Assembly: GCA_011763485.2 (NCBI GenBank)
Contig: JAANSK020111127.1
Location: 1-64,000 of the forward strand
Length of the DNA: 64,000 nucleotides
Reading direction: 5' to 3'
Origin: Isoetes engelmannii
Taxonomy: Eukaryota > Streptophyta > Lycopodiopsida > Isoetales > Isoetaceae
The translations under genes and the position numbers were made by a program. The notes under the pieces were generated by a model. That model was not told the origin of the DNA and ran no database searches. It worked only from the letters and a program-made list of their open reading frames with translations. This document shows positions 51,792-59,329 of this stretch, piece after piece (the first letter of the stretch is position 1; every line of letters starts with the position of its first letter).

Positions 51792-52187
51792 AAGACCCTC
51801 CTTGATATGTCCTGGCGCTCCTCCGCCTGGACGTGAAAACAGGTATCTGGAATTGCCGGGAGGAAGAAGAATCGGGGATGAACAAATTCGGGATACCGTC
51901 GGATACAGGACGGGTAGGACAGGCTGATGGATCTGTCAGACGCCTGCTCGACAGACGTGTGCCACAGTTCCCGAAGGCGCAACTCTGTGAGTCAAGGGCA
52001 TGCGATCACTGATCGACAAGACGGGAGCCCGTCTGATCAGCTACAAAAACAGGAGGACAAACGCTGAATGGGGCGGGTCAACAAACGGTTTTCGATGCGG
52101 GCGAATTGAGGAACGACAACCTTCCTGAGCCGGCTGTGTGGGTGGGCTCATTGTCTGTCGTGATCCTTGTTCTGCCCAACCAGGTGT
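51792..52187. other. Gene-free gap before the tRNA array
   Basis: No gene or RNA is clear here. A GGGATACCGT box lies at 51891 on the plus strand, and a strong AGGAGG with an ATG (52055-52070) would encode only 13 residues (MGRVNKRFSMRAN). CCGTCTTGTC / GACAAGACGGG near 52015 can form a hairpin. Confidence 0.4.
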
Positions 52188-52263
52188 TGGGGCCCCGAGC
52201 GGGATTCGAACCCGCGGCTGACTCCTTAGAACGAAGTTGCTCTGACCGCTGAGCTACCGGGGC
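52188..52263 (-). tRNA. tRNA-Arg(TCT)
   Basis: Acceptor GCCCCGG/TCGGGGC, anticodon arm ACTTC-GTTCTAA-GGAGT, T-arm GCGGG-TTCGAAT-CCCGC, encoded CCA. First of a tight trio. Confidence 0.9.
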
Positions 52264-52274
52264 AGGAGGGAAAA

Positions 52275-52350
52275 TGGTGCCGGTCATCCGGATCGAACGG
52301 ATGGCCTCTGCGTTACGAATGCAGCGCTCTGCCAACTGAGCTAGACCGGC
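52275..52350 (-). tRNA. tRNA-Thr(CGT)
   Basis: Acceptor GCCGGTC/GACCGGC, anticodon loop TTCGTAA, encoded ACCA; one mismatch at the top of the anticodon stem. Confidence 0.9.
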
Positions 52351-52358
52351 GAGGGGGG

Positions 52359-52434
52359 TGGTGCCCGCAGACGGGATCGAACCGACGGCCTCTTGCATAC
52401 CAAGCAAGCGCTCTTCCGACTGAGCTATACGGGC
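52359..52434 (-). tRNA. tRNA-Thr(GGT)
   Basis: Acceptor GCCCGTA/TGCGGGC, anticodon arm CTTGC-TTGGTAT-GCAAG, encoded ACCA. Confidence 0.9.
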
Positions 52435-52524
52435 AAAGACTCAAACGAGGGAGACCCATCGACTGAATTGGGTTTCATGAAACACCCGACTGATTCGGGT
52501 CAAAATAACGAGAGAGCAGCAGGC

Positions 52525-53763
52525 ATGAAGCCAGGACTTGCACCGCCAAGATGCAGCCCGGAATTTGCAGACGGAGCGATCGTTCTTGAGGGGCTCCGCA
52601 GCAAGTCTGGTGGAATGGAAACTGTTCACATGGGCGCCAAGCGGGCGCTGATGCAAGGCTTCAAACCGGTCAACAAAATGAGCAATCCCCCGTCGGAACC
52701 GCGGCGCAAAGCGCGCACGCGGGGCAGGCCTGCAGTGCTTGCCACCATTCCAAGATGCTTTCTCGAGTACCTCGCTTCTTGCGGGGTCTCGCCATACGAC
52801 ATCTACCCCGAGGAGCTCGTCGAGCGCATCCAGAGAGCTGGCAGGTACGAGGAGATCCCCGAGGAGCGTTTCATCAGGATGTTCGCCCCGGCCATTGAGG
52901 CCACAGGCCGGCACGACCTGGTTCTGGCAGCCATGTTCACCAGCGGCGAACGATTGATAGGCCAGATCTCCGATGTCGTTGGCCGAAGCGAAACGATCAA
53001 GGAGGCCGTGGGGCACCTGGTCCGATACAACAGCCTGACAGGATGCCTCGGCAGCTTCGACGTGAGGTTGGACGGGAGCCGGATGGTCGTTCGATGGCCT
53101 GAGGGGTCAGCAGACGTCCAAGATCCGCACACCATGGAATACCGCATGGCGATCATCACGATCGGATTGCGCATGGTTTGCCAGGAGCCGGACATGCGAG
53201 TCGATGTCACGGTCCCCTATGAGGCTCCCTCCTACACAGAGCTGTACCAGCAGACCTTCGGCGGGCTGACGACATTCAAGGCCAAGATTTGTGAGCTGAC
53301 GTCCCCCTCGAGGTCCATGGACGGCCAGCGAATTGTGCTCCCCGGATTACGCCAACAAGTCAGCGAAACGGAGACAGAAGCACGGATCGAGGCCGGTGAT
53401 GCAGAGCATTTCCACGGTCTCTTGACGAACTTCATCCTTCAGAACATGACCAGCGCCCGCGTCTCAGTCGAGGACGCCGCCCAAGCGCTGAAGGTCTCCA
53501 GCCGAACACTGCAGCGCTGGCTCGAAAAGACCGGCATCCACTACCAGGAACTGCTGGATCAGATCCGGATGCAGGAGTCGAAGCGGCTGCTCATGGACGC
53601 AAACGTGAGCCTCCCCCGCATCACGTTCATGCTCGGGTACACAGCACAGAGCAACTTCCAGACGGCATTTCGCCGATGGACCGGGATGTCACCTGGGGCC
53701 TTCAGGGACGCCCAGTTCGGGATCAAACGAAAACGGCGAACGCCTTCCAGAAAAGGGGTCTAG
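52525..53763 (+). CDS. AraC-family transcriptional regulator
   Basis: The C-terminal ~100 residues form the double-HTH AraC domain (VSVEDAAQALKVSSRTLQRWLEKTG, then LPRITFMLGYTAQSNFQTAFRRWTGMSPGAF region around residues 365-400). The middle matches the Arabinose-binding-like N-terminal domain of the OruR/ArgR-type branch (DLVLAAMFTSGERLIGQISD, TGCLGSFDVRLDGSRMVVRW). The start is uncertain among ATGs at 52477, 52525, 52615 and 52678; the N-terminal 80 residues are Arg/Pro-rich and may be untranslated. One of few plus-strand genes within the tRNA array; could regulate it, but no evidence. Confidence 0.85.
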   Translation: MKPGLAPPRCSPEFADGAIVLEGLRSKSGGMETVHMGAKRALMQGFKPVNKMSNPPSEPRRKARTRGRPAVLATIPRCFLEYLASCGVSPYDIYPEELVERIQRAGRYEEIPEERFIRMFAPAIEATGRHDLVLAAMFTSGERLIGQISDVVGRSETIKEAVGHLVRYNSLTGCLGSFDVRLDGSRMVVRWPEGSADVQDPHTMEYRMAIITIGLRMVCQEPDMRVDVTVPYEAPSYTELYQQTFGGLTTFKAKICELTSPSRSMDGQRIVLPGLRQQVSETETEARIEAGDAEHFHGLLTNFILQNMTSARVSVEDAAQALKVSSRTLQRWLEKTGIHYQELLDQIRMQESKRLLMDANVSLPRITFMLGYTAQSNFQTAFRRWTGMSPGAFRDAQFGIKRKRRTPSRKGV

Positions 53764-54290
53764 GCCGCTTTCAGTTGTTCGATTGCGCTTTCGATGAGGT
53801 TGCGAGCCTGGTCGTGAAGGGCGCGGTCGGCCCGTGTCAACACGGACAACGCGGCCAACTTCTCCGGCAACCACACCCTGGCGAACTTCCGATCGTGTTC
53901 AAGGACCGTGCGCCCATTGCTGGCGATGTCGGCAACCTTGACCGTCTGGGCATAGTCGCTGATCGATGCCAGGTGGGCCCGGTCGATCGCCTTGCGAACT
54001 GCGCGAGGTCCGTCTTCCGGCCTGCTTACATCGGTGACCTCTTCGACCAAATCTGCGACTTCCGATCCGAAGCGGTCCTTGAGCAGCTGGTAGGTCACCC
54101 AAGGAACGTCCTCGCGGACGTCGTGAAGCAGGCCCGCTGCAACCACGATGTCGGGCATTCCAGCTGCCGCCAAGATCGCGCCGACTTCGCGAGGGTGGGT
54201 GATGTACGGATCGCCCGTGAACTTGCGGGTCTGGCCGATCGACCCATGGGCCTGTTCGGCAAAGACGTCGGCTTCATGGATCAGATTCAT
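53760..54290 (-). CDS. HD-domain (p)ppGpp hydrolase-like protein (SpoT/MESH1-type)
   Basis: The 176-residue product follows the RelA/SpoT hydrolase domain: AHGSIGQTRKFTGDPYITHPREV (HD motif 1, His), VAAGLLHDVREDVPW (HDxxED), YQLLKDRFGSEVADLVEEVTDVS and VKVADIASNGRTV (late N/D motif). No synthetase or TGS/ACT domain, so it is a small alarmone hydrolase. It lies between tRNA-Ala and an AraC gene, convergent with the latter (4-bp overlap). Could damp the stringent response in the host; inferred. Confidence 0.8.
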   Translation of the reverse strand: MNLIHEADVFAEQAHGSIGQTRKFTGDPYITHPREVGAILAAAGMPDIVVAAGLLHDVREDVPWVTYQLLKDRFGSEVADLVEEVTDVSRPEDGPRAVRKAIDRAHLASISDYAQTVKVADIASNGRTVLEHDRKFARVWLPEKLAALSVLTRADRALHDQARNLIESAIEQLKAA

Positions 54291-54331
54291 CGCCAGTGCC
54301 TCCCGCAGTTGGTATCGGCCGTCCGTTGAAG

Positions 54332-54407
54332 TGGTGGAGCCAGTCGGGATCGAACCGACGACCCTCTGCTTGCAAAGCAGATGCTCTCCCAGCTGAGCTA
54401 TGGCCCC
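54332..54407 (-). tRNA. tRNA-Ala(TGC)
   Basis: Acceptor GGGGCCA/TGGCTCC with the G3-T pair position typical of Ala nearby, anticodon arm CTGCT-TTGCAAA-GCAG, encoded ACCA. Downstream of a structured tract and operator copy 4. Confidence 0.92.
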
Positions 54408-54855
54408 GAAAATGGTTGCTGGGTACTTCCGTCCAGCACCGCGGCTATCGTGGCGGCATCTCGAGGGGGAATCCCTCCGGTCAATCACGCGCTCTTTTAT
54501 TTCGACCCGCTTTGCGTCCCGGGTTTTTGCTTCCGATGATGCGGGGAGTTCCCCGCACCATCGTCCAACAGGCCTTCACGCAACCTTTGCTGGCGCTGAA
54601 CCCTCCGGGGCGTCGCCCCTCATCTCGGTTCAGTGAGCTCGCCACTTTCGCGGCGAATGGCATCTGGCGTGAGGCCAGTTGCCTTGTTCGTGCGCGGATT
54701 CGCTACGCTGGTTCCGCGTGAACCTCGATTGAGTCACCGCCGTAGGCGGTCACCTCGTACTGCTTGCGGTAGGGAAACGCCGGTTGACGGTGTGCGGGCC
54801 GGAAACTCCGCTTCAGGTGAATCTCGCTGTGTCATCAGCAGCATGCAACATGGGT
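54408..54855 (-). ncRNA. Structured gene-free tract upstream of tRNA-Ala
   Basis: About 450 nt without a credible protein frame. Stable hairpins include TGCGGGG-AGTT-CCCCGCA (54539-54556), GGGGC-GT-CGCCCC (about 54608) and ACCGCC-GTA-GGCGGT (about 54737). It lies between the operator/promoter at 54856 and tRNA-Ala on the same strand, so a long leader RNA or large ornate RNA is plausible. Large RNAs such as GOLLD and ROOL are known beside tRNAs in phages and plasmids; identity is not established. Confidence 0.4.
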
Positions 54856-54877
54856 TAATTGTACATATACCCAATAA
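54856..54877 (-). promoter_or_regulatory. Shared operator/promoter, copy 4
   Basis: TAATTG-N10-CAATAA; the minus strand has TATTGGGTATATGTACAAT with TACAAT as -10. It faces the structured tract and tRNA-Ala, with no protein start nearby. Confidence 0.6.
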
Positions 54878-54902
54878 CAAATTCAAGCAAGCCGTTCGCG
54901 GA

Positions 54903-55187
54903 TCAGCGAGACTCAGCGCACATCGGCAAACGACTGTTCGAAGGGTGATCGCAGAGCTTCTGATTGGCCATGCGCTCGCTTTCATTCATCGAGCGACGCA
55001 CGGAAATGGTGGGTGCCTTCGGCGGCCCGGCCTTCACAGTAGCTCCAAGCGCACCTGCGATCCTGCCGGTTGACTCGATCACGGCCTTGGCCGCTTCTCC
55101 GTCAACGGGATAGGCATCGGATTCCTCCTGCGCTATGGCGCCGGCCGAGACCAGAACAAGCAGCAGGGATGTCACAAGATTTCGCAT
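54903..55187 (-). CDS. Small exported protein
   Basis: Encodes 94 residues with a signal peptide (RNLVTSLLLVLVSAGAIA). GGAGGCG precedes the ATG and GCAGATACCGT lies 24 nt upstream. The mature part is Ala/Glu/Arg-rich and ends with two cysteines (KLCDHPSNSRLPMCAESR). Function unknown. Confidence 0.65.
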   Translation of the reverse strand: MRNLVTSLLLVLVSAGAIAQEESDAYPVDGEAAKAVIESTGRIAGALGATVKAGPPKAPTISVRRSMNESERMANQKLCDHPSNSRLPMCAESR

Positions 55188-55232
55188 GTCGCCTCCGGGG
55201 GTTGTGGCGAACGGTATCTGCATGGCGTGTGA

Positions 55233-55309
55233 TGGTCGGAATGACAGGATTTGAACCTGCGGCCTCCTGCCCCCCAGGCAGGCGCTCCACCAAGCTGAGC
55301 TACATTCCG
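55233..55309 (-). tRNA. tRNA-Pro(GGG)
   Basis: Acceptor CGGAATG/CATTCCG, anticodon arm CCTGC-CTGGGGG-GCAGG, encoded ACCA. Confidence 0.92.
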
Positions 55310-55319
55310 GAAACGGGTG

Positions 55320-55393
55320 CCCCCTACGCAAGAGTTGAACTCGCAACCTTCCCGCTAGGACCGGGACGCTCTATCCATTTGAGCTAGTAGGGG
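55320..55393 (-). tRNA. tRNA-Arg(CCT)
   Basis: Acceptor CCCCTAC/GTAGGGG, anticodon arm TCCCG-GTCCTAG-CGGGA, discriminator G. The 3' end reads CAC, not CCA, so the CCA would have to be added. Confidence 0.88.
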
Positions 55394-55450
55394 TCGATTT
55401 GCTACGGACTGCACCAGATACCTGTCCCGTCCACCTCAAGGACGGAACAC

Positions 55451-56497
55451 ATGCGCTACCTGATTGCATTGCTGCTGCTTTTCTCTTCTTCCGTGAGCTG
55501 GGCCGCGGGGAAGTGCGGGGAGTCTCTGGGATTCCTGGAGGGGCCTGGCACCGTCCAGACCCGTTACATCATCCACAACAACGAGATCCGGAATTACGCG
55601 TTTTTCACGCCACGCGGAGTTCCAGACAAGAGCCCGCTAATCGTCCTATTGCATCCCTACGGCAGCACCGGGAGCTTGTTCTCGAACTACGTCGACGTAC
55701 CCCAAATTGCCCATGAACGGTGTGCGATCGTCATCGCTCCGAGCGGCAACGCACTGGCCTGGAACGCCGGCAGCGCCAAGACGGGATCGACCTCGGATGA
55801 CGTCAGCTTCATCATGGCGGCGATCGCCGACTACAAGAGCCGAAATCCTTCGAAAGTCGATGCCGATCGGCAGTACCTGCTGGGCATGAGCAACGGCGGG
55901 AACATGGCCTACCGGATGGCATGCGAGCGCAGCAGCAGCTTCGCGGGCATGACCGTGGTCGCCGGCAGCATGGGACGGGATGCGTTGGGTCGGATCTCCA
56001 CCGATCCGGGCTACACGCCGGCATTCAGCTGCGACAATGCGGCCGACCCCCTGAAGCCCTCCCATCCCATTCCGCTGTTTGTGATCCATGGGAAGCGCGA
56101 CGCGTGCCTGAAATACGACGGAGGCGCCCTGGCAGCGCCCAACGCGAGTGTCCTGATCCCGTCGGTTCCGAAGGTTGCCCAAGAGTGGGCCGCGTACAAC
56201 CGCTGCCCGGAAGCCGACATCACCGTTGCCCCGGAAACACTGCGGATTCAGACGTCGGGTCCTGATGTGGGCGTTGTGTCGTGCCGAGAGATCGTGGGAT
56301 GCGCTAACGGGTCCATGGTCAAGCACTGCAGCATCGAGAAGGGTGGCCATCGGTGGCCAGGCGCAAGCCCGTTCTCGAGTCTGGTGACCTGCTCAGGCGA
56401 CGGCGGTCTGGCCGGCCCTGAGGATCTGGACGCCACCCGTGAGGCCTTCCGTTTCTTCCTGGACAACAACTTCCGCCTCAGCGGGCTTCAGCCCTGA
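55451..56497 (+). CDS. Secreted PHB-depolymerase/LpqC-type esterase
   Basis: The 348-residue product has a signal peptide (RYLIALLLLFSSSVSWAA) and an alpha/beta-hydrolase fold: LIVLLHPYGSTG oxyanion region, nucleophile elbow GMSNGGNMAYRMAC, an acid near LFVIHGKRDACLKY and the catalytic His in EKGGHRWPGA. This is the family that includes feruloyl esterases and polyhydroxybutyrate depolymerases; substrate unknown. An unexpected cargo gene inside the tRNA array, on the opposite strand. It has several cysteines. Confidence 0.85.
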   Translation: MRYLIALLLLFSSSVSWAAGKCGESLGFLEGPGTVQTRYIIHNNEIRNYAFFTPRGVPDKSPLIVLLHPYGSTGSLFSNYVDVPQIAHERCAIVIAPSGNALAWNAGSAKTGSTSDDVSFIMAAIADYKSRNPSKVDADRQYLLGMSNGGNMAYRMACERSSSFAGMTVVAGSMGRDALGRISTDPGYTPAFSCDNAADPLKPSHPIPLFVIHGKRDACLKYDGGALAAPNASVLIPSVPKVAQEWAAYNRCPEADITVAPETLRIQTSGPDVGVVSCREIVGCANGSMVKHCSIEKGGHRWPGASPFSSLVTCSGDGGLAGPEDLDATREAFRFFLDNNFRLSGLQP

Positions 56498-56507
56498 GGT
56501 GATTACA

Positions 56508-56582
56508 TGGCGTTCCCGAGGGGTGTCGATCCCCTTCCTTCAGGTTGAGAACCTGGAGTCCTAGCCGGTAGACGACGGGAAC
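56508..56582 (-). tRNA. tRNA-Glu(CTC)
   Basis: Acceptor GTTCCCG/CGGGAAC, anticodon loop TTCTCAA, T-arm GGGG-ATCGACA-CCCC, discriminator G and encoded CCA. Confidence 0.9.
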
Positions 56583-56589
56583 AAACGGT

Positions 56590-56665
56590 TGGTGGAATCG
56601 GCGGGGATCGAACCCGCGGCCTCTGCATTGCGAACGCAGCGCTCTCCCAGCTGAGCTACGACCCC
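56590..56665 (-). tRNA. tRNA-Ala(CGC)
   Basis: Acceptor GGGGTCG/CGATTCC (two G-T pairs), anticodon arm CTGCG-TTCGCAA-TGCAG, encoded ACCA. Confidence 0.9.
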
Positions 56666-56708
56666 ACAGTGAATCGGTGCGCCCCGGAGAAATCTCCGGG
56701 GCTTTGTT

Positions 56709-56784
56709 TGGAGCCCCCGGTGCGAATCGGACGCACGACCTTCAGCTTCGGAGGCTGACGCTCTATCCACTGAGCTACGGGGGC
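56709..56784 (-). tRNA. tRNA-Arg(CCG)
   Basis: Acceptor GCCCCCG/CGGGGGC, anticodon arm TCAGC-CTCCGAA-GCTGA, T-loop TCCGATT, encoded CCA. Confidence 0.9.
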
Positions 56785-56791
56785 AAGGCTT

Positions 56792-57205
56792 TCAAGCAAG
56801 CTGAAGGTGCTGGTCAATCTCGGCGAGATGCTCCGCGGTGATCCCGTGCCGCGTGCAGGTCACCAGGTGGGGCCAGACCACCTCGAAGTCATCCGACTGA
56901 TCATCAAGCGCGACGAACAGGCCCGTATGCCGGTGCTCTGCGCGCCACGCCAGGATCTCCGCCTGGCGCTTCAGGCGCTCACCTTCAAGAACCGGGGTCG
57001 TGCCGACAATTCGCGGCCGGATGTCTGCCGAGAAGAGATCGCGCAGCTCCTCGAGGGTGTGGTGAAGCCGCCAGGTCGAAGTGACCACCACCGAAACCGA
57101 CGGTCGCGATCGGAGCCACGATTCGAAGAGGCCTCGATGCCGGAAGTCCTTCGTCAGACCTTTGGAAAGGGCGCCGTCGAAGTCGAGAAAAAGCACGGGG
57201 TTCAT
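56792..57205 (-). CDS. HAD protein of the SAK RNA-repair type
   Basis: The 137-residue product has the HAD nucleophile motif VLFLDFDGALS, motif II SVVVTSTWR, GTTPVLEGERLKRQAEILAW and motif IV GLFVALDDQSDDFEVV. This layout, especially TSTWR followed by R-x-x-E-I-x-x-W and LDD, resembles the small HAD domain found in Swiss-Army-Knife RNA-repair proteins. It may remove 3' phosphates. GGGATACCGTC lies 36 nt upstream. It sits among tRNA genes on the same strand. Confidence 0.7.
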   Translation of the reverse strand: MNPVLFLDFDGALSKGLTKDFRHRGLFESWLRSRPSVSVVVTSTWRLHHTLEELRDLFSADIRPRIVGTTPVLEGERLKRQAEILAWRAEHRHTGLFVALDDQSDDFEVVWPHLVTCTRHGITAEHLAEIDQHLQLA

Positions 57206-57259
57206 AGGGGATCGTCGGATCTGCAGGGGGTGCGATGCCAGACGGTATCCCTTCGAAAG

Positions 57260-57344
57260 TGGTCCGCAGGGCGAGACTCGAACTCGCACACCCGTAGGCC
57301 CCGGATTTTGAGTTCGGGTTGTCTACCAATTCCATCACCTGCGG
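57260..57344 (-). tRNA. tRNA-Leu(CAA)
   Basis: Class II: acceptor CCGCAGG/CCTGCGG, anticodon loop CTCAAAA, long variable arm, T-arm GCGAG-TTCGAGT-CTCGC, encoded ACCA. Confidence 0.9.
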
Positions 57345-57376
57345 AAATCGTTCAGTCCGATGCCCTTCCCGGACCG

Positions 57377-57429
57377 GCAGATACCGCTGACCGTCAACAA
57401 CTGGGCCATTTCGCCCCAAGGAGGTCAGC
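57377..57429 (+). promoter_or_regulatory. Promoter box and GTCAACAA/hairpin leader
   Basis: GCAGATACCGCTGACCGTCAACAA-region, then GGGC-CATTTC-GCCC hairpin and AAGGAGG before ATG 57430. It is the close counterpart of the leader at 33669. Confidence 0.5.
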
Positions 57430-57744
57430 ATGGATATCACGGCATCTGTTGCGCCCAACGTCGAAGCCAGCGACAAGCTCGAATCGCTCGTCGATCGGCT
57501 GAAACTGAGGTACCCGCAGCACCGACTTTCGTACGGCTACATCGGCAATGTAGAGCGCTGGGGAGATGATCGGTCGTTCCGCATCTTTACTCGCTACCTC
57601 AACTGTCATGGCTGCAGCGAGTGTTACCACCTCGGAGGCTGGAGTTCCCTGAGCTTCAACGACGATCTGGAAGCACGCATCACGGCCTGGGTCAACGGAC
57701 TCGACTTGAAGTATCAGAAGGGCACCTTGCTCACGGGCGCCTAG
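57430..57744 (+). CDS. Hypothetical protein in a stand-alone unit
   Basis: Encodes 104 residues: an N-terminal helical part, then YLNCHGCSECYHLGGWSSLSFND with three clustered cysteines and a histidine suggestive of metal binding. It has the recurrent leader and the same terminator hairpin as the gene at 33727, although the proteins do not look related. Function unknown. Confidence 0.6.
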   Translation: MDITASVAPNVEASDKLESLVDRLKLRYPQHRLSYGYIGNVERWGDDRSFRIFTRYLNCHGCSECYHLGGWSSLSFNDDLEARITAWVNGLDLKYQKGTLLTGA

Positions 57745-57751
57745 TGGTTCC

Positions 57752-57780
57752 AAGACCTCTCTTCGGAGAGGTCTTTTCTT
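57752..57780 (+). terminator. Terminator, same hairpin as at 34093
   Basis: AAGACCTCTC-TTCG-GAGAGGTCTT followed by TTCTTT; identical stem-loop to the earlier site. Confidence 0.85.
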
Positions 57781-57810
57781 TGGTCGCCGCACTGATCTGG
57801 TGAACGGAGG

Positions 57811-57892
57811 TGGTGCCGGTTGAAGGAATCGAACCTTCGGTGTGGGATGCCTGCTTACAAGACAGGTGCTGTCGCCTCTGAGCCAAACCGGC
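57811..57892 (-). tRNA. tRNA-Thr(TGT), long variable region
   Basis: Acceptor GCCGGTT/AACCGGC, anticodon arm CCTGT-CTTGTAA-GCAGG, T-arm GAAGG-TTCGATT-CCTTC, encoded ACCA. The variable region has about 11 bases, more than usual for a class I tRNA. Confidence 0.85.
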
Positions 57893-57897
57893 AGAAA

Positions 57898-57974
57898 TGG
57901 TGGGCCGTGACCGACTCGAACGGTCCCCTCAACGGTTATGAGCCGCGCGCTCTCGCCAGGTGAGCTACCGGCCC
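57898..57974 (-). tRNA. tRNA-Met/Ile2 (CAT)
   Basis: Acceptor GGGCCGG/ACGGCCC (last pair mismatched), anticodon loop CTCATAA, T-arm GACCG-TTCGAGT-CGGTC, encoded ACCA. Elongator Met or lysidine-type Ile2 cannot be separated by eye. Confidence 0.88.
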
Positions 57975-57976
57975 GA

Positions 57977-58147
57977 TCAGGATGCAGTGAGTGCTTCGCG
58001 GAGTTCCTCAAACGTCGCAGCGTGACGACGGAGCTTTCCGAAGCCGCGATGTCCGAGCTTGGCCTTGTTGCAACCGTTCGCTTTGTTCGGTTTGCACATC
58101 AAGCAGCCACTGCGCGAGTTCTTGGGGCGACGGCGTTTGTGGTTCAT
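57977..58147 (-). CDS. 56-residue basic protein
   Basis: ATG 58147 to TGA 57977. The product is strongly basic with HKRRRPKNSRSGCLMCKPNK and ANGCNKAKLGHRG, a Cys-x-x-Cys plus third Cys arrangement that could bind zinc and RNA. It fills exactly the gap between tRNA-Met and tRNA-Arg. Similar short RRPK...CxxCKP proteins are frequent in phages and plasmids, to my memory. Confidence 0.65.
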   Translation of the reverse strand: MNHKRRRPKNSRSGCLMCKPNKANGCNKAKLGHRGFGKLRRHAATFEELREALTAS

Positions 58148-58162
58148 CGCGACCTCTGAATG

Positions 58163-58239
58163 TGGAGCCCCCGGAGAGATTCAAACTCCCGACCTTCTGG
58201 TTCGTAGCCAAACGCTCTATTCGACTGAGCTACGGGGGC
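58163..58239 (-). tRNA. tRNA-Arg(ACG)
   Basis: Acceptor GCCCCCG/CGGGGGC, anticodon arm TTTGG-CTACGAA-CCAGA, encoded CCA after T73. ACG needs A34-to-inosine editing by the host TadA. Confidence 0.9.
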
Positions 58240-58265
58240 GAAACGGTCGCCCCGGCCGGGGCGGA

Positions 58266-58553
58266 TCATGCAGGAGCCGTGTCGGGGATCTTCATCCGAT
58301 GCGGGTTCTGCTGGGCGAAGCGTTCGAAATCACGAACGCGGTTCCGAATGGCGTGTCGATGGTCGTGACCGATCATCTCGGAATCCGCGGCGCACAGGGC
58401 GCGGAGGTAGGCATTGAGCGCTGATGCAGCGAACAGATCGCGGGCCCGAAAAATGAAGACGGGCTCGTCATCGGGGATGGGCTGGCCACTCGCGCGATTG
58501 ACGAGACGCCCTTGTTCGGTGACGTCGTACTTTGGTTCCTGTTCGATTCGCAT
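58266..58553 (-). CDS. Small hypothetical protein
   Basis: Encodes 95 residues from ATG 58553. Helical, charged (VFIFRARDLFAASALNAYLRAL, HAIRNRVRDFERFAQQNPHR). It lies 10 bp after the zinc-ribbon gene; last gene of the operon started at 59877. Confidence 0.6.
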   Translation of the reverse strand: MRIEQEPKYDVTEQGRLVNRASGQPIPDDEPVFIFRARDLFAASALNAYLRALCAADSEMIGHDHRHAIRNRVRDFERFAQQNPHRMKIPDTAPA

Positions 58554-58563
58554 CGCGGCGTCC

Positions 58564-58779
58564 TCAGTTGGTTCCGAGCAATCCGTGACAGCTGTTGCAG
58601 CCGTAAGCCAGGTTGTCGGTCCACAGATCCCGGCTTCCGCAGTGCCTGCACCGCCCGGTGTAGTCCCCCACAGGTTCTCCATTCGGGTTGTTCCGTCGGC
58701 GCAACTCGTCGAGCTGTCTCTGATCGGCTGGTATCTCGGGGGGAAGGATTCCGAACCCGCGTTCCTTGTATTCAGGCAT
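58564..58779 (-). CDS. Small zinc-ribbon protein
   Basis: Encodes 71 residues with a C-terminal two-knuckle zinc ribbon (GRCRHCGSRDLWTDNLAYGC then NSCHG). It overlaps the peptidase-like gene by 8 bp. Likely nucleic-acid or protein binding; role unknown. Confidence 0.7.
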   Translation of the reverse strand: MPEYKERGFGILPPEIPADQRQLDELRRRNNPNGEPVGDYTGRCRHCGSRDLWTDNLAYGCNSCHGLLGTN

Positions 58780-59329
58780 CTCGCAGCACCCCCTGCGCTC
58801 TTGCAGCTCTGAGAAGGTAGTCGGTGGGGTCTAGCAGCCCCGCCGGTTGAGGTTGCCCTGGATGCCACTCCGCAGCGTTCGCAGGGGGCGCGGCGTAGCG
58901 CTCAAAGTGCAGCATCGTCATCGGGCGACCCTTGTCCGCTTTGAGGACAGGGGTAACGCATCCCAGGATGTTTCCCTCCCCTACGGGGTAGCCGTCGGGG
59001 ATGTTGAATGCGAGGGGCGCAATCTCCCCATACAGAGCCGCTGAGCCGTCCTGGAGCTCAATGAGAGCGGCGAACGTGGCGCGCCACCAGGGGCTTCCGA
59101 CTTCAGGACCAGTGAACTGGAAGAAGCCGCGGAAGATCCCGGGCTCGCAGGCATAGACCAGTGTGCCCTCAGGGACGTAGAGATCGACCCCCTCATGCAC
59201 GTGGTGCTTCCTGGGAAAACCGAAGCTGCCTGGGTGGGTGCCCATCGGGAGGATCACGCCTTCACCGGCCGGGAGGATGAGATCCTCTCGTGCGGGGATG
59301 ACCGTGCGGGTGTCGACCGGGAATCGCAT
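58772..59329 (-). CDS. M23/LytM-like metallopeptidase-fold protein
   Basis: The 185-residue product has HHVHEGVDLYVPEGTLVYAC and MTMLHFERY, matching the HxxxD and HxH/LHFE zinc-ligand pattern of peptidase M23. There is no signal peptide, so it probably acts in the cytoplasm or is not secreted, unusual for a cell-wall enzyme. Coupled at both ends (one-base and eight-base overlaps). Confidence 0.7.
   Translation of the reverse strand: MRFPVDTRTVIPAREDLILPAGEGVILPMGTHPGSFGFPRKHHVHEGVDLYVPEGTLVYACEPGIFRGFFQFTGPEVGSPWWRATFAALIELQDGSAALYGEIAPLAFNIPDGYPVGEGNILGCVTPVLKADKGRPMTMLHFERYAAPPANAAEWHPGQPQPAGLLDPTDYLLRAARAQGVLRDA

Noticed and set aside
52055-52110. 13-residue leader peptide with strong AGGAGG
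   Set aside because: Too short to support; no attenuator hairpin or downstream gene on that strand until 52525.
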